Below, in pieces: positions 6,564 to 13,850 of a DNA stretch of 18,317 bases (position 1 is the stretch's first letter; the number at the start of each line of letters is the position of its first letter). Made by a program: the position numbers and the translations under genes. Source of the DNA: Pelomonas sp036404855. GTDB lineage: Bacteria > Pseudomonadota > Gammaproteobacteria > Burkholderiales > Burkholderiaceae_C. The notes under the pieces were generated by a model. That model saw only the letters and a list, made by a program, of their open reading frames with translations. It did not search any database and had not been told where the DNA came from. The DNA lies in assembly GCF_036404855.1 (NCBI RefSeq), contig NZ_DASWYS010000385.1, positions 1 to 18,317 of the forward strand. The letters run 5' to 3'.

Positions 6564-7916
6564 GTGCCAGCGCGGCTGTGGACTTCCCGGCCCGCGCCGG
6601 CATTGGGTTTGCGCGTGATTGAGCCTCGCGAAGCCGCATCGGGCCGACGTGTCTGGGGCGTGGCGGGCCTGCTGGAGGCGGTGAGCCAGAGCCTGGCCGA
6701 GCGCTTCTCGGTCGTCGTCGTGGGCGGTGAGATCAGCGGCTTCACGCGCGCCGCCAGCGGCCACTGCTATTTCGGCCTGAAAGATGCCGACGGCCAGGCT
6801 GCCAGCCTGCGCTGCGCGATGTTCCGCCGCGCGGCGGCCCTGCTGGACTTCGCTCCGGGGGAGGGCCTGCGGGTCGAACTGCGAGGCCGCGTGGCCGTCT
6901 ATGAGCCCCGCGGCGAACTGCAATTCGTCGTCGAGGCCATGCGCCGGGCCGGTGCCGGTACGCTGTACGAGCAGTTCCTGAAGCTGCGCGCGCGGCTGGC
7001 GGCCGAAGGCCTGTTCGACGCCGAGGCCAAGCGCGCCCTGCCCAGCCACCCGCGGCGCATCGGCGTCGTCACGTCGGCGGCCGGCGCGGCCCTGCACGAC
7101 GTGCTGACCGCGTTGGCGCGGCGTGCCCCCCAGGTCGAGGTGGTCGTCTACCCGAGCCCCGTGCAAGGCGTGGAGGCGCCGCCGGCCCTCGTGCGGGCCT
7201 TGCAGACGGCCAATGCGCGGGCCGAGGTGGACGTGCTGCTGCTGGTGCGCGGTGGCGGCTCGCTGGAGGATCTCTGGGCGTTCAACGATGAACGCGTCGT
7301 GCGCGCCGTGGCGTCGTCGGCGCTGCCGGTGGTCTGCGGAGTCGGCCATGAGACCGACGTGACGCTGTGCGACCTGGCTGCCGACCTGCGCGCACCCACG
7401 CCCACCGCCGCCGCCGAGCTGGCGGCGCCGGGGCGCGAAGCGCTGCTGTTGCAGCTCGCCGGCCTGGAGCGCGGCCTGATGCTGCGCACCGACCACCGCC
7501 TGCAGACGCTGGCCCAGCGCCTGGACCGCCTGGCGCTGCGCCTGTCCCGGCCCAGCGACGCGCTGGCCCGCCAGCGCCGGCTGCTTGAACTGCTGGCCCA
7601 GCGAGCTGCCGCGGCGCCGCGGCGCCGCGTTGAAATGCAAGGTCAGCGGCTGAGCCACCTTGAGCAGCGTCACGAGCGCGCCCACCGCGACATCCTGGCT
7701 CGCCAGCGGACCCGGCTCGACGCGCTGGAGGCCCGCTTGAAGGCCCTGGACCCCCAGCACGTCCTTGCGCGGGGGTACGCCTGGCTGGATGACGGGCAGG
7801 GCGGTGCGATCACGTCCGTGCAGGCCCTGCAGCCCGGGCGCGAGCTGCGCACGGTGCTGGCCGACGGTGCCGCCGACATGCAGGTCCTGCGGGTACGGCC
7901 TTTGCCGCAAGGGTGA
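6564..7916 (+). CDS. xseA: Exodeoxyribonuclease VII large subunit
   Basis: The catalytic subunit of exonuclease VII, which degrades single-stranded DNA from both ends in the cytoplasm; it needs XseB, which is not encoded here. From the GTG at 6564 it is 450 residues. An OB-fold (about 28-125) includes VVGGEISGFTRAASGHCYF. Next comes the catalytic domain with GVVTSAAGAALHDVL, VRGGGSLEDLWAFND and the signature GHETDVTLCDLAADLRAPTP (Gly261 on), and then a long Arg/Leu/Gln-rich coiled-coil region. The C-terminus has the DPQHVLARGYAW motif. The start is uncertain: neither GTG 6564 nor the in-frame GTG 6615 has a strong ribosome binding site. The first 17 residues of the longer form look unconserved, so 6615 is a fair alternative. 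Confidence 0.95.
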   Translation: MPARLWTSRPAPALGLRVIEPREAASGRRVWGVAGLLEAVSQSLAERFSVVVVGGEISGFTRAASGHCYFGLKDADGQAASLRCAMFRRAAALLDFAPGEGLRVELRGRVAVYEPRGELQFVVEAMRRAGAGTLYEQFLKLRARLAAEGLFDAEAKRALPSHPRRIGVVTSAAGAALHDVLTALARRAPQVEVVVYPSPVQGVEAPPALVRALQTANARAEVDVLLLVRGGGSLEDLWAFNDERVVRAVASSALPVVCGVGHETDVTLCDLAADLRAPTPTAAAELAAPGREALLLQLAGLERGLMLRTDHRLQTLAQRLDRLALRLSRPSDALARQRRLLELLAQRAAAAPRRRVEMQGQRLSHLEQRHERAHRDILARQRTRLDALEARLKALDPQHVLARGYAWLDDGQGGAITSVQALQPGRELRTVLADGAADMQVLRVRPLPQG

Positions 7917-7933
7917 TTGGCGCTCCCTACAAT
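7902..7933 (+). promoter_or_regulatory. Candidate promoter of sodB
   Basis: TACAAT (7928-7933) matches the -10 consensus at 5 of 6 positions and lies 42 bases before the sodB start. TTGCCG (7902-7907), at the very end of xseA, could be the -35, but the 20-base spacer is long. The -10 is the more convincing half. Confidence 0.4.
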
Positions 7934-7975
7934 CCGCCGCGTTTCCTTTCCCCCCAACACTCTGAGGTTCACACC

Positions 7976-8557
7976 ATGGAACACACGCTGCCCCCGCTGC
8001 CCTATCCCATCGACTCGCTGGCTCCGCACTACAGCAAGGAAACGCTGGAGTTCCACCACGGCAAGCACCACAACGCTTACGTTGTGAACCTCAACAACCT
8101 GCAAAAGGGCACCGAGTTCGAATCGATGACGCTCGAGGAGATCATCAAGAAGAGCTCCGGCGGCATCTACAACAACTCCGCCCAGATCTGGAACCACACG
8201 TTCTTCTGGAACTGCATGAAGCCGCAGGGCGGCGGTGAGCCCAGCGGTGCGCTGGCCGCGGCCATCAACGCCAAGTGGGGCAGCTATGCCGCCTTCAAGG
8301 AAGCCTTCGTGAAGAGCGCCGTGGGCAACTTCGGCTCGGGCTGGACCTGGCTGGTCAAGAAGCCTGACGGCACGGTCGACATCGTCAACACCGGTGCCGC
8401 TGGCACGCCGCTGACCACGGCCGACAAAGCCCTGCTGACCGTCGACGTGTGGGAACACGCCTACTACATCGACTACCGCAACCTGCGCCCCAAGTTCGTC
8501 GAGACCTTCCTCGGCAACCTCGTGAACTGGCAGTTCGCTGAAGCCAACTTCGCCTGA
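7976..8557 (+). CDS. sodB: Superoxide dismutase [Fe]
   Basis: A 193-residue cytoplasmic enzyme that converts superoxide to oxygen and hydrogen peroxide. Start ATG 7976 has GAGG (7964-7967) 8 bases upstream. Metal ligands by position are His27 (LEFHHGKHH), His74 (IWNHTFFW), Asp157 and His161 (DVWEHAYYIDYRN). Gln70 in NNSAQIWNH is the residue that marks iron-type enzymes; manganese types usually carry the glutamine elsewhere. Length matches E. coli SodB (193). It has no signal peptide. It follows xseA by 59 bases with its own -10-like element, so it is probably transcribed separately. No clear terminator follows; the gap to phaZ holds several GC hairpins without T runs. Confidence 0.97.
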   Translation: MEHTLPPLPYPIDSLAPHYSKETLEFHHGKHHNAYVVNLNNLQKGTEFESMTLEEIIKKSSGGIYNNSAQIWNHTFFWNCMKPQGGGEPSGALAAAINAKWGSYAAFKEAFVKSAVGNFGSGWTWLVKKPDGTVDIVNTGAAGTPLTTADKALLTVDVWEHAYYIDYRNLRPKFVETFLGNLVNWQFAEANFA

Positions 8558-8807
8558 GCGAAACGCTGTTGACGCGTCGCTCCGGCTGATGCGCCAGAGG
8601 GAACGAAGCGTCTTTCTGCGTCAATAGCCCAGGTGGCTTTCTCTCCCCAGGAGAGCCGAAAGGCCCGGCCTCGTTGCATGCAACGGCGCTGGGCCTTCGC
8701 CGTTTGGCGGCCCGGAGGTCTGGGATCTCGCGCCCGGCAGAGTCCGTTTCGTGGGCAGCCCGATCGCCGGGTGCTTTGCGCGGGTGCAGCGCGACCGGCC
8801 GAGGGGA
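8558..8807. other. Noncoding gap rich in inverted repeats between sodB and phaZ
   Basis: About 250 bases with no credible gene. TTGACGC (8569-8575) is mirrored by GCGTCAA (8618-8624). GGCTTTC-TCTCC (8635-8646) can pair with GGAGA (8650-8654) and GAAAGGCC (8658-8665). AAGGCCC (8660-8666) can instead pair with GGGCCTT (8691-8697), enclosing the perfect 14-base palindrome CGTTGCATGCAACG (8672-8685). The two larger folds share bases 8660-8665 and exclude each other. None ends in a T tract. The genes on either side converge here, so the structures probably lie in 3' untranslated regions. Confidence 0.5.
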
Positions 8808-10022
8808 CTATTGAGACACCTGGATCACATGCCGCACCAGCGGATAGACCTGGTGCTGCCAGCGCCGGCCGCTGAACACGCCATAGTGGCCCACGTTGGG
8901 CTGGATGTAGTGGGTGCGCATGTAGGCCTTCAGATTGGAAGCCAGGTCCTGCGCGGCCAGCGTCTGGCCGACCGAGCAGATGTCGTCGCGTTCGCCCTCC
9001 ACGGTCAGCAGTGCCGTGCGGCGGATGGCCGCCGGGTTCACGCGGCGGCCCCTGAAGCGCAACTCGCCGCGCGGCAGGTCATGGGTCTGGAACACGCGTT
9101 CGACCGTCTCCAGGTAGAACTCGGCCGCGAGGTCAGCCACGGCCAGGTATTCCTCGTAGAACATGCGCGTGACCTCGGCCCTGTCGAACTCATCGGCGAC
9201 GAGGTGCTTGTAGTAGTCCTTGAAGGCGTTGGCGTGCCTGTCCTTGTTCATGCTCATGAAGGCGGACAGCTGTACGAAGCCCGGATAGACGCGCCGGCCG
9301 GCGCCCATGTGCTGCCAGGGTACGTGGCTGATGAGGTTCTTCCTGAACCAGCTGATGGGCTTGCTGGTGGCCAGCTCGTTGACCGCCGTGGGACTGACGC
9401 GGCAGTCGATGGGGCCGGCCATCAGAGTCAGGCTGGCGGGCGTGGCAGGGTGGTCCTCCTCGGCCATCAGCGCCACTGCCGCCAGTGCGCTGACGCATGG
9501 CTGGCAGACGGCCACCATATGGGCCTGCGGGCCGATGGCGGCCAGGAAATCCATCAGGTGCGCCGTGTACTCGTCCAGCCCGAAGCGGCCGGCGGCCAGT
9601 GGCACGTCGCGCACGTTGTGCCAGTCCGTGACATAGACGTCGTGGTCCTGCAGCAGCGTGCGCACCGTGTCGCGCAGCAGCGTGGCGAAGTGGCCGGACA
9701 TGGGCGCCACCACCAGCACCTTGGGTCCAGCCGGCGCGCCCTCCTTGCGAAAGCGCAGCAGCGTGGCGAAAGGAGTCGTCAAGGCAGTCTCCTCGGTGAC
9801 GGGCCAGCGCTCGTCGCCGTTCACGATCTCGCCGATGCGCCACGGCGGTCGGGAATGGGTGATCTGGGCCAGCTCGAAGAGCTGGCCGGCCGCCGCCAGC
9901 TGGCGGGCCGGCAGCCAGCTGGCGTTGACGACGCCGGGTTGCTGCAGCAGGGGCAGGGACAGACGCGTCGCGGCACGCAGCGGCCACATCAGATCGACAT
10001 GGGCCTGGTAGGCGGGGTACAC
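8808..10022 (-). CDS. phaZ: Intracellular polyhydroxybutyrate depolymerase
   Basis: A 404-residue enzyme that hydrolyses stored native PHB granules in the cytoplasm. It closely resembles Cupriavidus PhaZ1-type depolymerases along its length: APMSGHFATLLRDTVRTLLQ, DVYVTDW, GPIDCRVSPTAVN, RRVYPGF and GHYGVFSGRRW. The nucleophile sits in VCQPC as Cys173 rather than Ser, as in that family. The probable triad is completed by Asp347 (VEGERDD) and His379 (GHYG). Start is GTG (complement of 10020-10022), with AGGAG 5 bases upstream and the N-terminus VYPAYQAH aligning with the family's usual start. An ATG at 10076 would add 18 unconserved residues and run through an inverted repeat. The gene is divergent from a GST-family gene. 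Confidence 0.92.
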   Translation of the reverse strand: MYPAYQAHVDLMWPLRAATRLSLPLLQQPGVVNASWLPARQLAAAGQLFELAQITHSRPPWRIGEIVNGDERWPVTEETALTTPFATLLRFRKEGAPAGPKVLVVAPMSGHFATLLRDTVRTLLQDHDVYVTDWHNVRDVPLAAGRFGLDEYTAHLMDFLAAIGPQAHMVAVCQPCVSALAAVALMAEEDHPATPASLTLMAGPIDCRVSPTAVNELATSKPISWFRKNLISHVPWQHMGAGRRVYPGFVQLSAFMSMNKDRHANAFKDYYKHLVADEFDRAEVTRMFYEEYLAVADLAAEFYLETVERVFQTHDLPRGELRFRGRRVNPAAIRRTALLTVEGERDDICSVGQTLAAQDLASNLKAYMRTHYIQPNVGHYGVFSGRRWQHQVYPLVRHVIQVSQ

Positions 10023-10051
10023 GGCATCTCCTGCAAGGCCGGGGTGGACAG

Positions 10052-10096
10052 AGCGACGCAAGGAGCGCGCCAGCATGGCATGGGCCTTGCGTCGCT
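10052..10096. repeat. 12-bp perfect inverted repeat between phaZ and the GST gene
   Basis: AGCGACGCAAGG (10052-10063) and CCTTGCGTCGCT (10085-10096) are perfect inverted arms separated by 21 bases. Their centre (10074) is 52 bases from the phaZ start and 53 bases from the GST start, in the middle of the divergent promoter region. It could be a two-site operator or a hairpin in one leader; it has no T run. Confidence 0.7.
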
Positions 10097-10126
10097 GGCC
10101 TCATCCAGACCGTCAAGGAGAGGACC

Positions 10127-10864
10127 ATGCCCGTTGCCACGCCGCCCAAGCCCGCCGCCCGCAGGCGGGCCAAAGCCGCGCCGGCGCGCCAGCCCAAGGC
10201 CACTCCCGCGCCGGCCGCCACGCTGACCCTGAGCAGCAAGAACTACTCGTCCTGGTCGTTGCGGGGCTGGCTGCTGGCCCGCTTCGCCGGCCTGGACTTC
10301 GAGGAACTGATGCTGCCGCCGGACGATGAGGACGCGCGCAGGGAACTGCTGCTGCTGGCGCCGTCTATCCGCGTGCCCTGCCTGCGCCACGAAGGCGTGA
10401 CGGTGTGGAACACACTGGCCATCGCCGAGTACCTGGCCGAGAGCTTCCCCAATGCCGGACTGTGGCCGGCCGATCGCGTGGCCCGCGCCCATGCCCGCGC
10501 CGTCTGCGGCGAGATGAACTCGGGCTTCGCCAACCTGCGCGCCTCGCTACCCATGAACCTCAAGGGCCATTTCCCGCGTCACCGGATCTGGGCCGGCGCC
10601 CGCCCCGACATCGAGCGCATCGAAGAGATCTGGACCGAATGCCTCGCGCGCTATGGCGGGCCTTACCTGTTCGGTGCCCGGCGCGGCGCGGCCGACGCGA
10701 TCTTCGCGCCGGTGGTCACGCGCTTCCTGACCTACGACGTGCCGCTGAACCCGGCCTGCCTGGCGTACTGCCAGACCATCGCCGCCATGCCCGAGCTGCA
10801 GGCGTGGGCGGCCGACGCCCGGCTGGAACCGGACGAGATCGAGCAACTGGACATGGACTTCTGA
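10127..10864 (+). CDS. Glutathione S-transferase family protein with basic N-terminal tail
   Basis: A 245-residue protein. After residue 31 it has the thioredoxin-like GST N-domain: TLTLSSKNYSSWSLRGWLLA, where the SSKNYSSWSLR pattern marks a common bacterial GST subgroup. VPCLRHEGVTVWNTLAIAEYL follows as the glutathione-binding strand and helix. An all-helical C-domain with MNSGFANLRASLPMN and PYLFGARRGAADAIFAPVV comes last. The tail (1-31) is made almost only of Ala, Pro, Lys and Arg (PPKPAARRRAK, APARQPKATPAP), unusual for the family. ATG 10127 has a strong AAGGAG site upstream and there is no later Met near the core, so the tail is probably real. The substrate is unknown. Its stop codon abuts the stop of the convergent cupin gene. 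Confidence 0.88.
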   Translation: MPVATPPKPAARRRAKAAPARQPKATPAPAATLTLSSKNYSSWSLRGWLLARFAGLDFEELMLPPDDEDARRELLLLAPSIRVPCLRHEGVTVWNTLAIAEYLAESFPNAGLWPADRVARAHARAVCGEMNSGFANLRASLPMNLKGHFPRHRIWAGARPDIERIEEIWTECLARYGGPYLFGARRGAADAIFAPVVTRFLTYDVPLNPACLAYCQTIAAMPELQAWAADARLEPDEIEQLDMDF

Positions 10865-11305
10865 TCAGGCCCAGGAAGAGGGGGCCGGGACCTCGCAGGG
10901 CGCCGGCATGTCCACCGTCCCGAAGTTGGCGGGCGACACGATCTCCAGGTACTCCATGTCCGGCGAGTAGTCGAACAAGTAGTGGACGATGCCGGGGCGT
11001 TGGTGCACGCAGTCGCCGGCCTCCACCAGCGTCACCTGGTCGCCGTACATGAACTTGGCCCAGCCCTTGGTCATCAGCACGATCTGGAACTCCGCCTCAT
11101 GGCGGTGCCATCCCGTGCCCCTTTCAGGGGCCATGTTCGCCTTCACAAGGTGCGCGATGACGCGGCCGCCGGTGGCAGCGGCCACGCCGAGGTCGCGGTA
11201 GAGGAAAAAGTCTCTCAGGCCGTCGCTGCGCCAGGGCGTGTCCCCGGGCTTGACGTGGGAGAACTGCGTGGTGGACGCGTCCACGGGTATCGACAGATCC
11301 GACAT
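10865..11305 (-). CDS. Cupin-domain protein
   Basis: A 146-residue single-domain cupin. Motif 1 is GTGWHRHEAEFQIVLMTKGW (63-82), with His67, His69 and a Glu (70 or 72) as probable metal ligands. Motif 2 is GDCVHQRPGIVH (97-108), with His108. These bind a metal in the beta-barrel, but cupins range from dioxygenases to binding proteins and nothing here gives the substrate. Start ATG (complement of 11303-11305) has AGGAGG 8 bases upstream. There is no signal peptide. It converges with the GST gene with no bases between the two stops. A CATATT-like -10 (complement of 11348-11353) is a possible promoter, overlapping a small ACGCA/TGCGT inverted repeat (11344-11356). Confidence 0.85.
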   Translation of the reverse strand: MSDLSIPVDASTTQFSHVKPGDTPWRSDGLRDFFLYRDLGVAAATGGRVIAHLVKANMAPERGTGWHRHEAEFQIVLMTKGWAKFMYGDQVTLVEAGDCVHQRPGIVHYLFDYSPDMEYLEIVSPANFGTVDMPAPCEVPAPSSWA

Positions 11306-11405
11306 GACCAGGGCCTCCTGAAAAGCTGCAGGCCCGGGGGGAGACGCAATATGCGTTCCCGCCGGCCGGCGCCGGACGGGATTTCGGGTGAAGTTTGTGA
11401 ACGCC

Positions 11406-11419
11406 TTGATTCAGGTCAT
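11406..11419 (+). promoter_or_regulatory. FNR/Anr-like box before ccoI
   Basis: TTGAT-TCAG-GTCAT matches the FNR dyad TTGAT-N4-ATCAA at 8 of 10 positions. It lies just before the probable ccoI start. At the usual class II spacing the -10 would be around 11441-11446 (CAAGAT, weak) and transcription would start near 11454. The lack of a clear -10 keeps confidence modest. Confidence 0.4.
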
Positions 11420-11444
11420 GCGCGCCGCTGGACGGGCAGGCAAG

Positions 11445-13655
11445 ATGGCCGGTGTGAGCGCTACGCCCCCTGGCCTGCGTGCGGCCGATGCCGACGCCAG
11501 GCTTCTCGCCCCCTTCACAGCCTGGCCCGACGGCCCGGCCGGGGCTGCGCTGTCGCAGTTCCAGGTGGCCGGCATGCATTGCGCGGCCTGCTCCGGCATC
11601 ATCGAAGGCGCCCTGCTGAAGTTGCCGGGCGTGGAGGGCGCCACCGTCAACGCCGCGTCGGCCCGGCTGGCGCTGCGCTGGCAGCCCGCGCGCGTCGCGC
11701 TGGCCGATGTGCTGGCCGCGCTTCAGGCCGTCGGCTACCGGGCCGTGCCTGATGTCGCAGCACCCGCGCGCGAGCTGCGCCGCCAGGAGAGCCGGCAGGC
11801 GCTGTGGCGGCTGTTCGTCGCGGGCTTCCTGATGATGCAGGTCATGATGCTGGCCACGCCGGCCTACGTGGCCGAGGCCGGCGAGCTGTCACCCGACCTG
11901 GACCAGTTGCTGCGCTGGGGCAGCTGGGTGATGACGCTGCCCGTCATGGCCTTCTCGGCCGGCCCCTTCTTCAGCGGCGCATGGCGGCAACTGCGCGCCC
12001 GCCGGCTCGGCATGGACGTGCCGGTCGCCATTGGCATTGCGGTCACCTTCGTTGCCAGCACCGGGGCGCTGTTCGACCCGAGCGGCCCGCTAGGCCACGA
12101 GGTCTATTTCGATTCGCTGACCATGTTCATCGCGCTGCTGCTTCTGGCGCGCTGGTTCGAGCTGGGGGCGCGCCATCGTGCCGCCGAGGCGCTGGAGGCG
12201 GTGGCCGGCGCGCTGCCGACGGCGGCCGAGCGGCTGCGCGATGACGGCACATCTGAGCGCGTACCGCCCGAATCGCTGCGACCGGGCGACCGCATCCGCG
12301 TGGCGGCGGGCGAGGCCTTCGCGGCGGACGGCTGCATCGTCGAAGGGCAGGGCTGGGTCAACGAGGCGCTGCTGACGGGCGAGTCCGTGCCGGTGGTCAA
12401 GAGCATGGGCGACGCGGTCGTGGCCGGCAGCCTGAACCTGGACGGCGTGCTGGTGGTCGACGTGCAGCGCGTGGGAGCCGACACGACGGCCCAGGGCATC
12501 GTGCGGCTGATGCAGCAGGCGCAGAGCCAGCGGCCGCTGGCCAGTGGCGTGCTGGATCGCGTGGCGGCCGGCTTCACGGCCACCGTGCTGCTGCTGGCGC
12601 TTGCGGCGGGCCTGGCCTGGTGGTGGATCGAGCCTTCGCGCGCGGTTGCCGTGGCAGTCGCCGTGCTCATCGTGACCTGCCCGTGCGCGCTGACGCTGGC
12701 AGCCCCTGCCGCCTGGCTGACGGCCAGTGGCGCCCTGGCGCGGCGCGGCCTCCTGCTGGCCGACCTGTCGGCGCTGGAGCGGCTGTGCGCAGTGGATACC
12801 GTCGTTTTCGACAAGACCGGCACGCTCAGCGAGGAGCGCCTGCAGCTGCGCCGCTGGTGGGCCGAGGGTGCCGAGGCCGACGCCTTGCTGGCCAAGGCGC
12901 GCAGCCTGGCCGGCCTGTCCCGCCACCCGCATGCCCAGGCCTTGGCCGATGGCAGTGGCGCCGGCGACTGGAGCGAGGTGCGCGAGGTGGCGGGCCGTGG
13001 CGTGGAGGCCCGCGATGCGGCCGGGCGGCTGTGGCGCCTGGGCGCGCCTGCCTGGGTCGGCGAGCGGCCCGACTCAGATGCGCGGCTGGGCTTCGGCAGT
13101 GGCGACTGCGTGCTGTGGCTGGACCTGGCCGAGGCGCCGCGGGCCGATGCGGCCGAGGCGGTCGCGGCGCTGCAGGGCCAGGGCCGGCGCGTGCGCCTGC
13201 TGTCGGGTGACCAGCCGGCGGCGGTCGCGCGCATGGCCGAGCACCTGGGCATCGCGGACTGGCGCGGTGGTGCGACCCCCGAGTCCAAGCTGGCTGCCCT
13301 GCGCGAATGGCAAGCCCGCGGCGAGCGGGTGCTGATGGTGGGCGACGGCATCAACGACGCGCCGGTGCTGGCCGCGGCGGACGTGCGCGTCGCGATGGGG
13401 CAGGGTGCCATGCTCGCGCGCAACGCCGCGGATGCGCTGTTGGTGTCCAACCGGCTGATGGCGCTGCCGCAAGCCCTGGTGCTGGCGAAGAAGACCCGCC
13501 GCGTGCTGCGCCAGAACCTGGCCTGGTCCGCGCTCTACAACCTGGCCTGCGTGCCGCTGGCGTTGGCCGGCTGGCTGCCGCCGCTGGCCGCCGGCATCGG
13601 CATGGCCAGCAGCTCGCTGTTCGTGGTGCTCAACGCCCAGAGACTGAATCGCTGA
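11445..13655 (+). CDS. ccoI: Cu+-exporting P1B-type ATPase for cbb3 oxidase assembly
   Basis: A 736-residue inner-membrane copper pump (CcoI/FixI) that moves copper across the membrane for the cbb3 CuB site. Order: heavy-metal-binding domain with GMHCAAC (43-49), membrane helices, actuator TGES (311-314), the metal-binding helix CPCALT (412 on), phosphorylation site DKTGT (Asp456), SRHPHAQ (His494-Pro495 of the P1B signature), and GDGINDAP (633 on). The start is uncertain: GTG 11388, ATG 11418, ATG 11445 and GTG 11454 are in frame. The FNR-like box at 11406-11419 and the usual short region before the metal domain favour 11445 or 11454. No Cys-rich segment precedes the metal domain, unlike many CcoI proteins. 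Its stop overlaps the ccoS start (TGATG). Confidence 0.93.
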   Translation: MAGVSATPPGLRAADADARLLAPFTAWPDGPAGAALSQFQVAGMHCAACSGIIEGALLKLPGVEGATVNAASARLALRWQPARVALADVLAALQAVGYRAVPDVAAPARELRRQESRQALWRLFVAGFLMMQVMMLATPAYVAEAGELSPDLDQLLRWGSWVMTLPVMAFSAGPFFSGAWRQLRARRLGMDVPVAIGIAVTFVASTGALFDPSGPLGHEVYFDSLTMFIALLLLARWFELGARHRAAEALEAVAGALPTAAERLRDDGTSERVPPESLRPGDRIRVAAGEAFAADGCIVEGQGWVNEALLTGESVPVVKSMGDAVVAGSLNLDGVLVVDVQRVGADTTAQGIVRLMQQAQSQRPLASGVLDRVAAGFTATVLLLALAAGLAWWWIEPSRAVAVAVAVLIVTCPCALTLAAPAAWLTASGALARRGLLLADLSALERLCAVDTVVFDKTGTLSEERLQLRRWWAEGAEADALLAKARSLAGLSRHPHAQALADGSGAGDWSEVREVAGRGVEARDAAGRLWRLGAPAWVGERPDSDARLGFGSGDCVLWLDLAEAPRADAAEAVAALQGQGRRVRLLSGDQPAAVARMAEHLGIADWRGGATPESKLAALREWQARGERVLMVGDGINDAPVLAAADVRVAMGQGAMLARNAADALLVSNRLMALPQALVLAKKTRRVLRQNLAWSALYNLACVPLALAGWLPPLAAGIGMASSSLFVVLNAQRLNR

Positions 13656-13804
13656 TGGACATCCTGTACTTGCTCATCCCTTTCTCGGTGGTGCTCGTGC
13701 TGCTCATCGTGGCCGTGTTCGGCTGGGCTGTGAACTCCGGGCAACTCGAGGACCTCTCCCGTGAGGGTGAACGCATCCTGCTTGACGAGGATCAAAGCCC
13801 CTAG
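13655..13804 (+). CDS. ccoS: cbb3-type cytochrome oxidase assembly protein CcoS
   Basis: A 49-residue membrane peptide starting MDILYLLIPFSVVLVLLIV. It has a single transmembrane helix (about 4-27, ending FGWAV) and the short polar tail NSGQLEDLSREGERIL typical of CcoS. CcoS is needed for cofactor insertion into cbb3 oxidase. Its ATG shares one base with the ccoI stop, so the two are translationally coupled. The last codons (LDEDQ) contain the FNR box for the ccoN promoter, so coding and regulatory information overlap. The gene is small but clear from context, sequence and length. Confidence 0.93.
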   Translation: MDILYLLIPFSVVLVLLIVAVFGWAVNSGQLEDLSREGERILLDEDQSP

Positions 13805-13823
13805 GGGCGTGGGGACGAAGAAT
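13782..13823 (+). promoter_or_regulatory. FNR/Anr-dependent class II promoter of ccoNOQPG
   Basis: TTGAC-GAGG-ATCAA (13782-13795) matches the FNR consensus at 9 of 10 positions. The -10 AAGAAT (13818-13823, 4 of 6) lies exactly where a class II FNR promoter needs it. With the box centred at -41.5, transcription starts at about 13830, 21 bases before the ccoN ATG. The box lies within the last codons of ccoS. Low-oxygen induction of ccoN is the established pattern for this operon. Confidence 0.8.
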
Positions 13824-13850
13824 GGTTCGCATCAGACTGAAGGAGTCGCG

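Noticed and set aside
10023..10076. 18-residue N-terminal extension of PhaZ from the ATG at 10076
   Set aside because: The GTG at 10022 has a good ribosome binding site and matches the family's N-terminus; the extension is unconserved and overlaps an inverted repeat.
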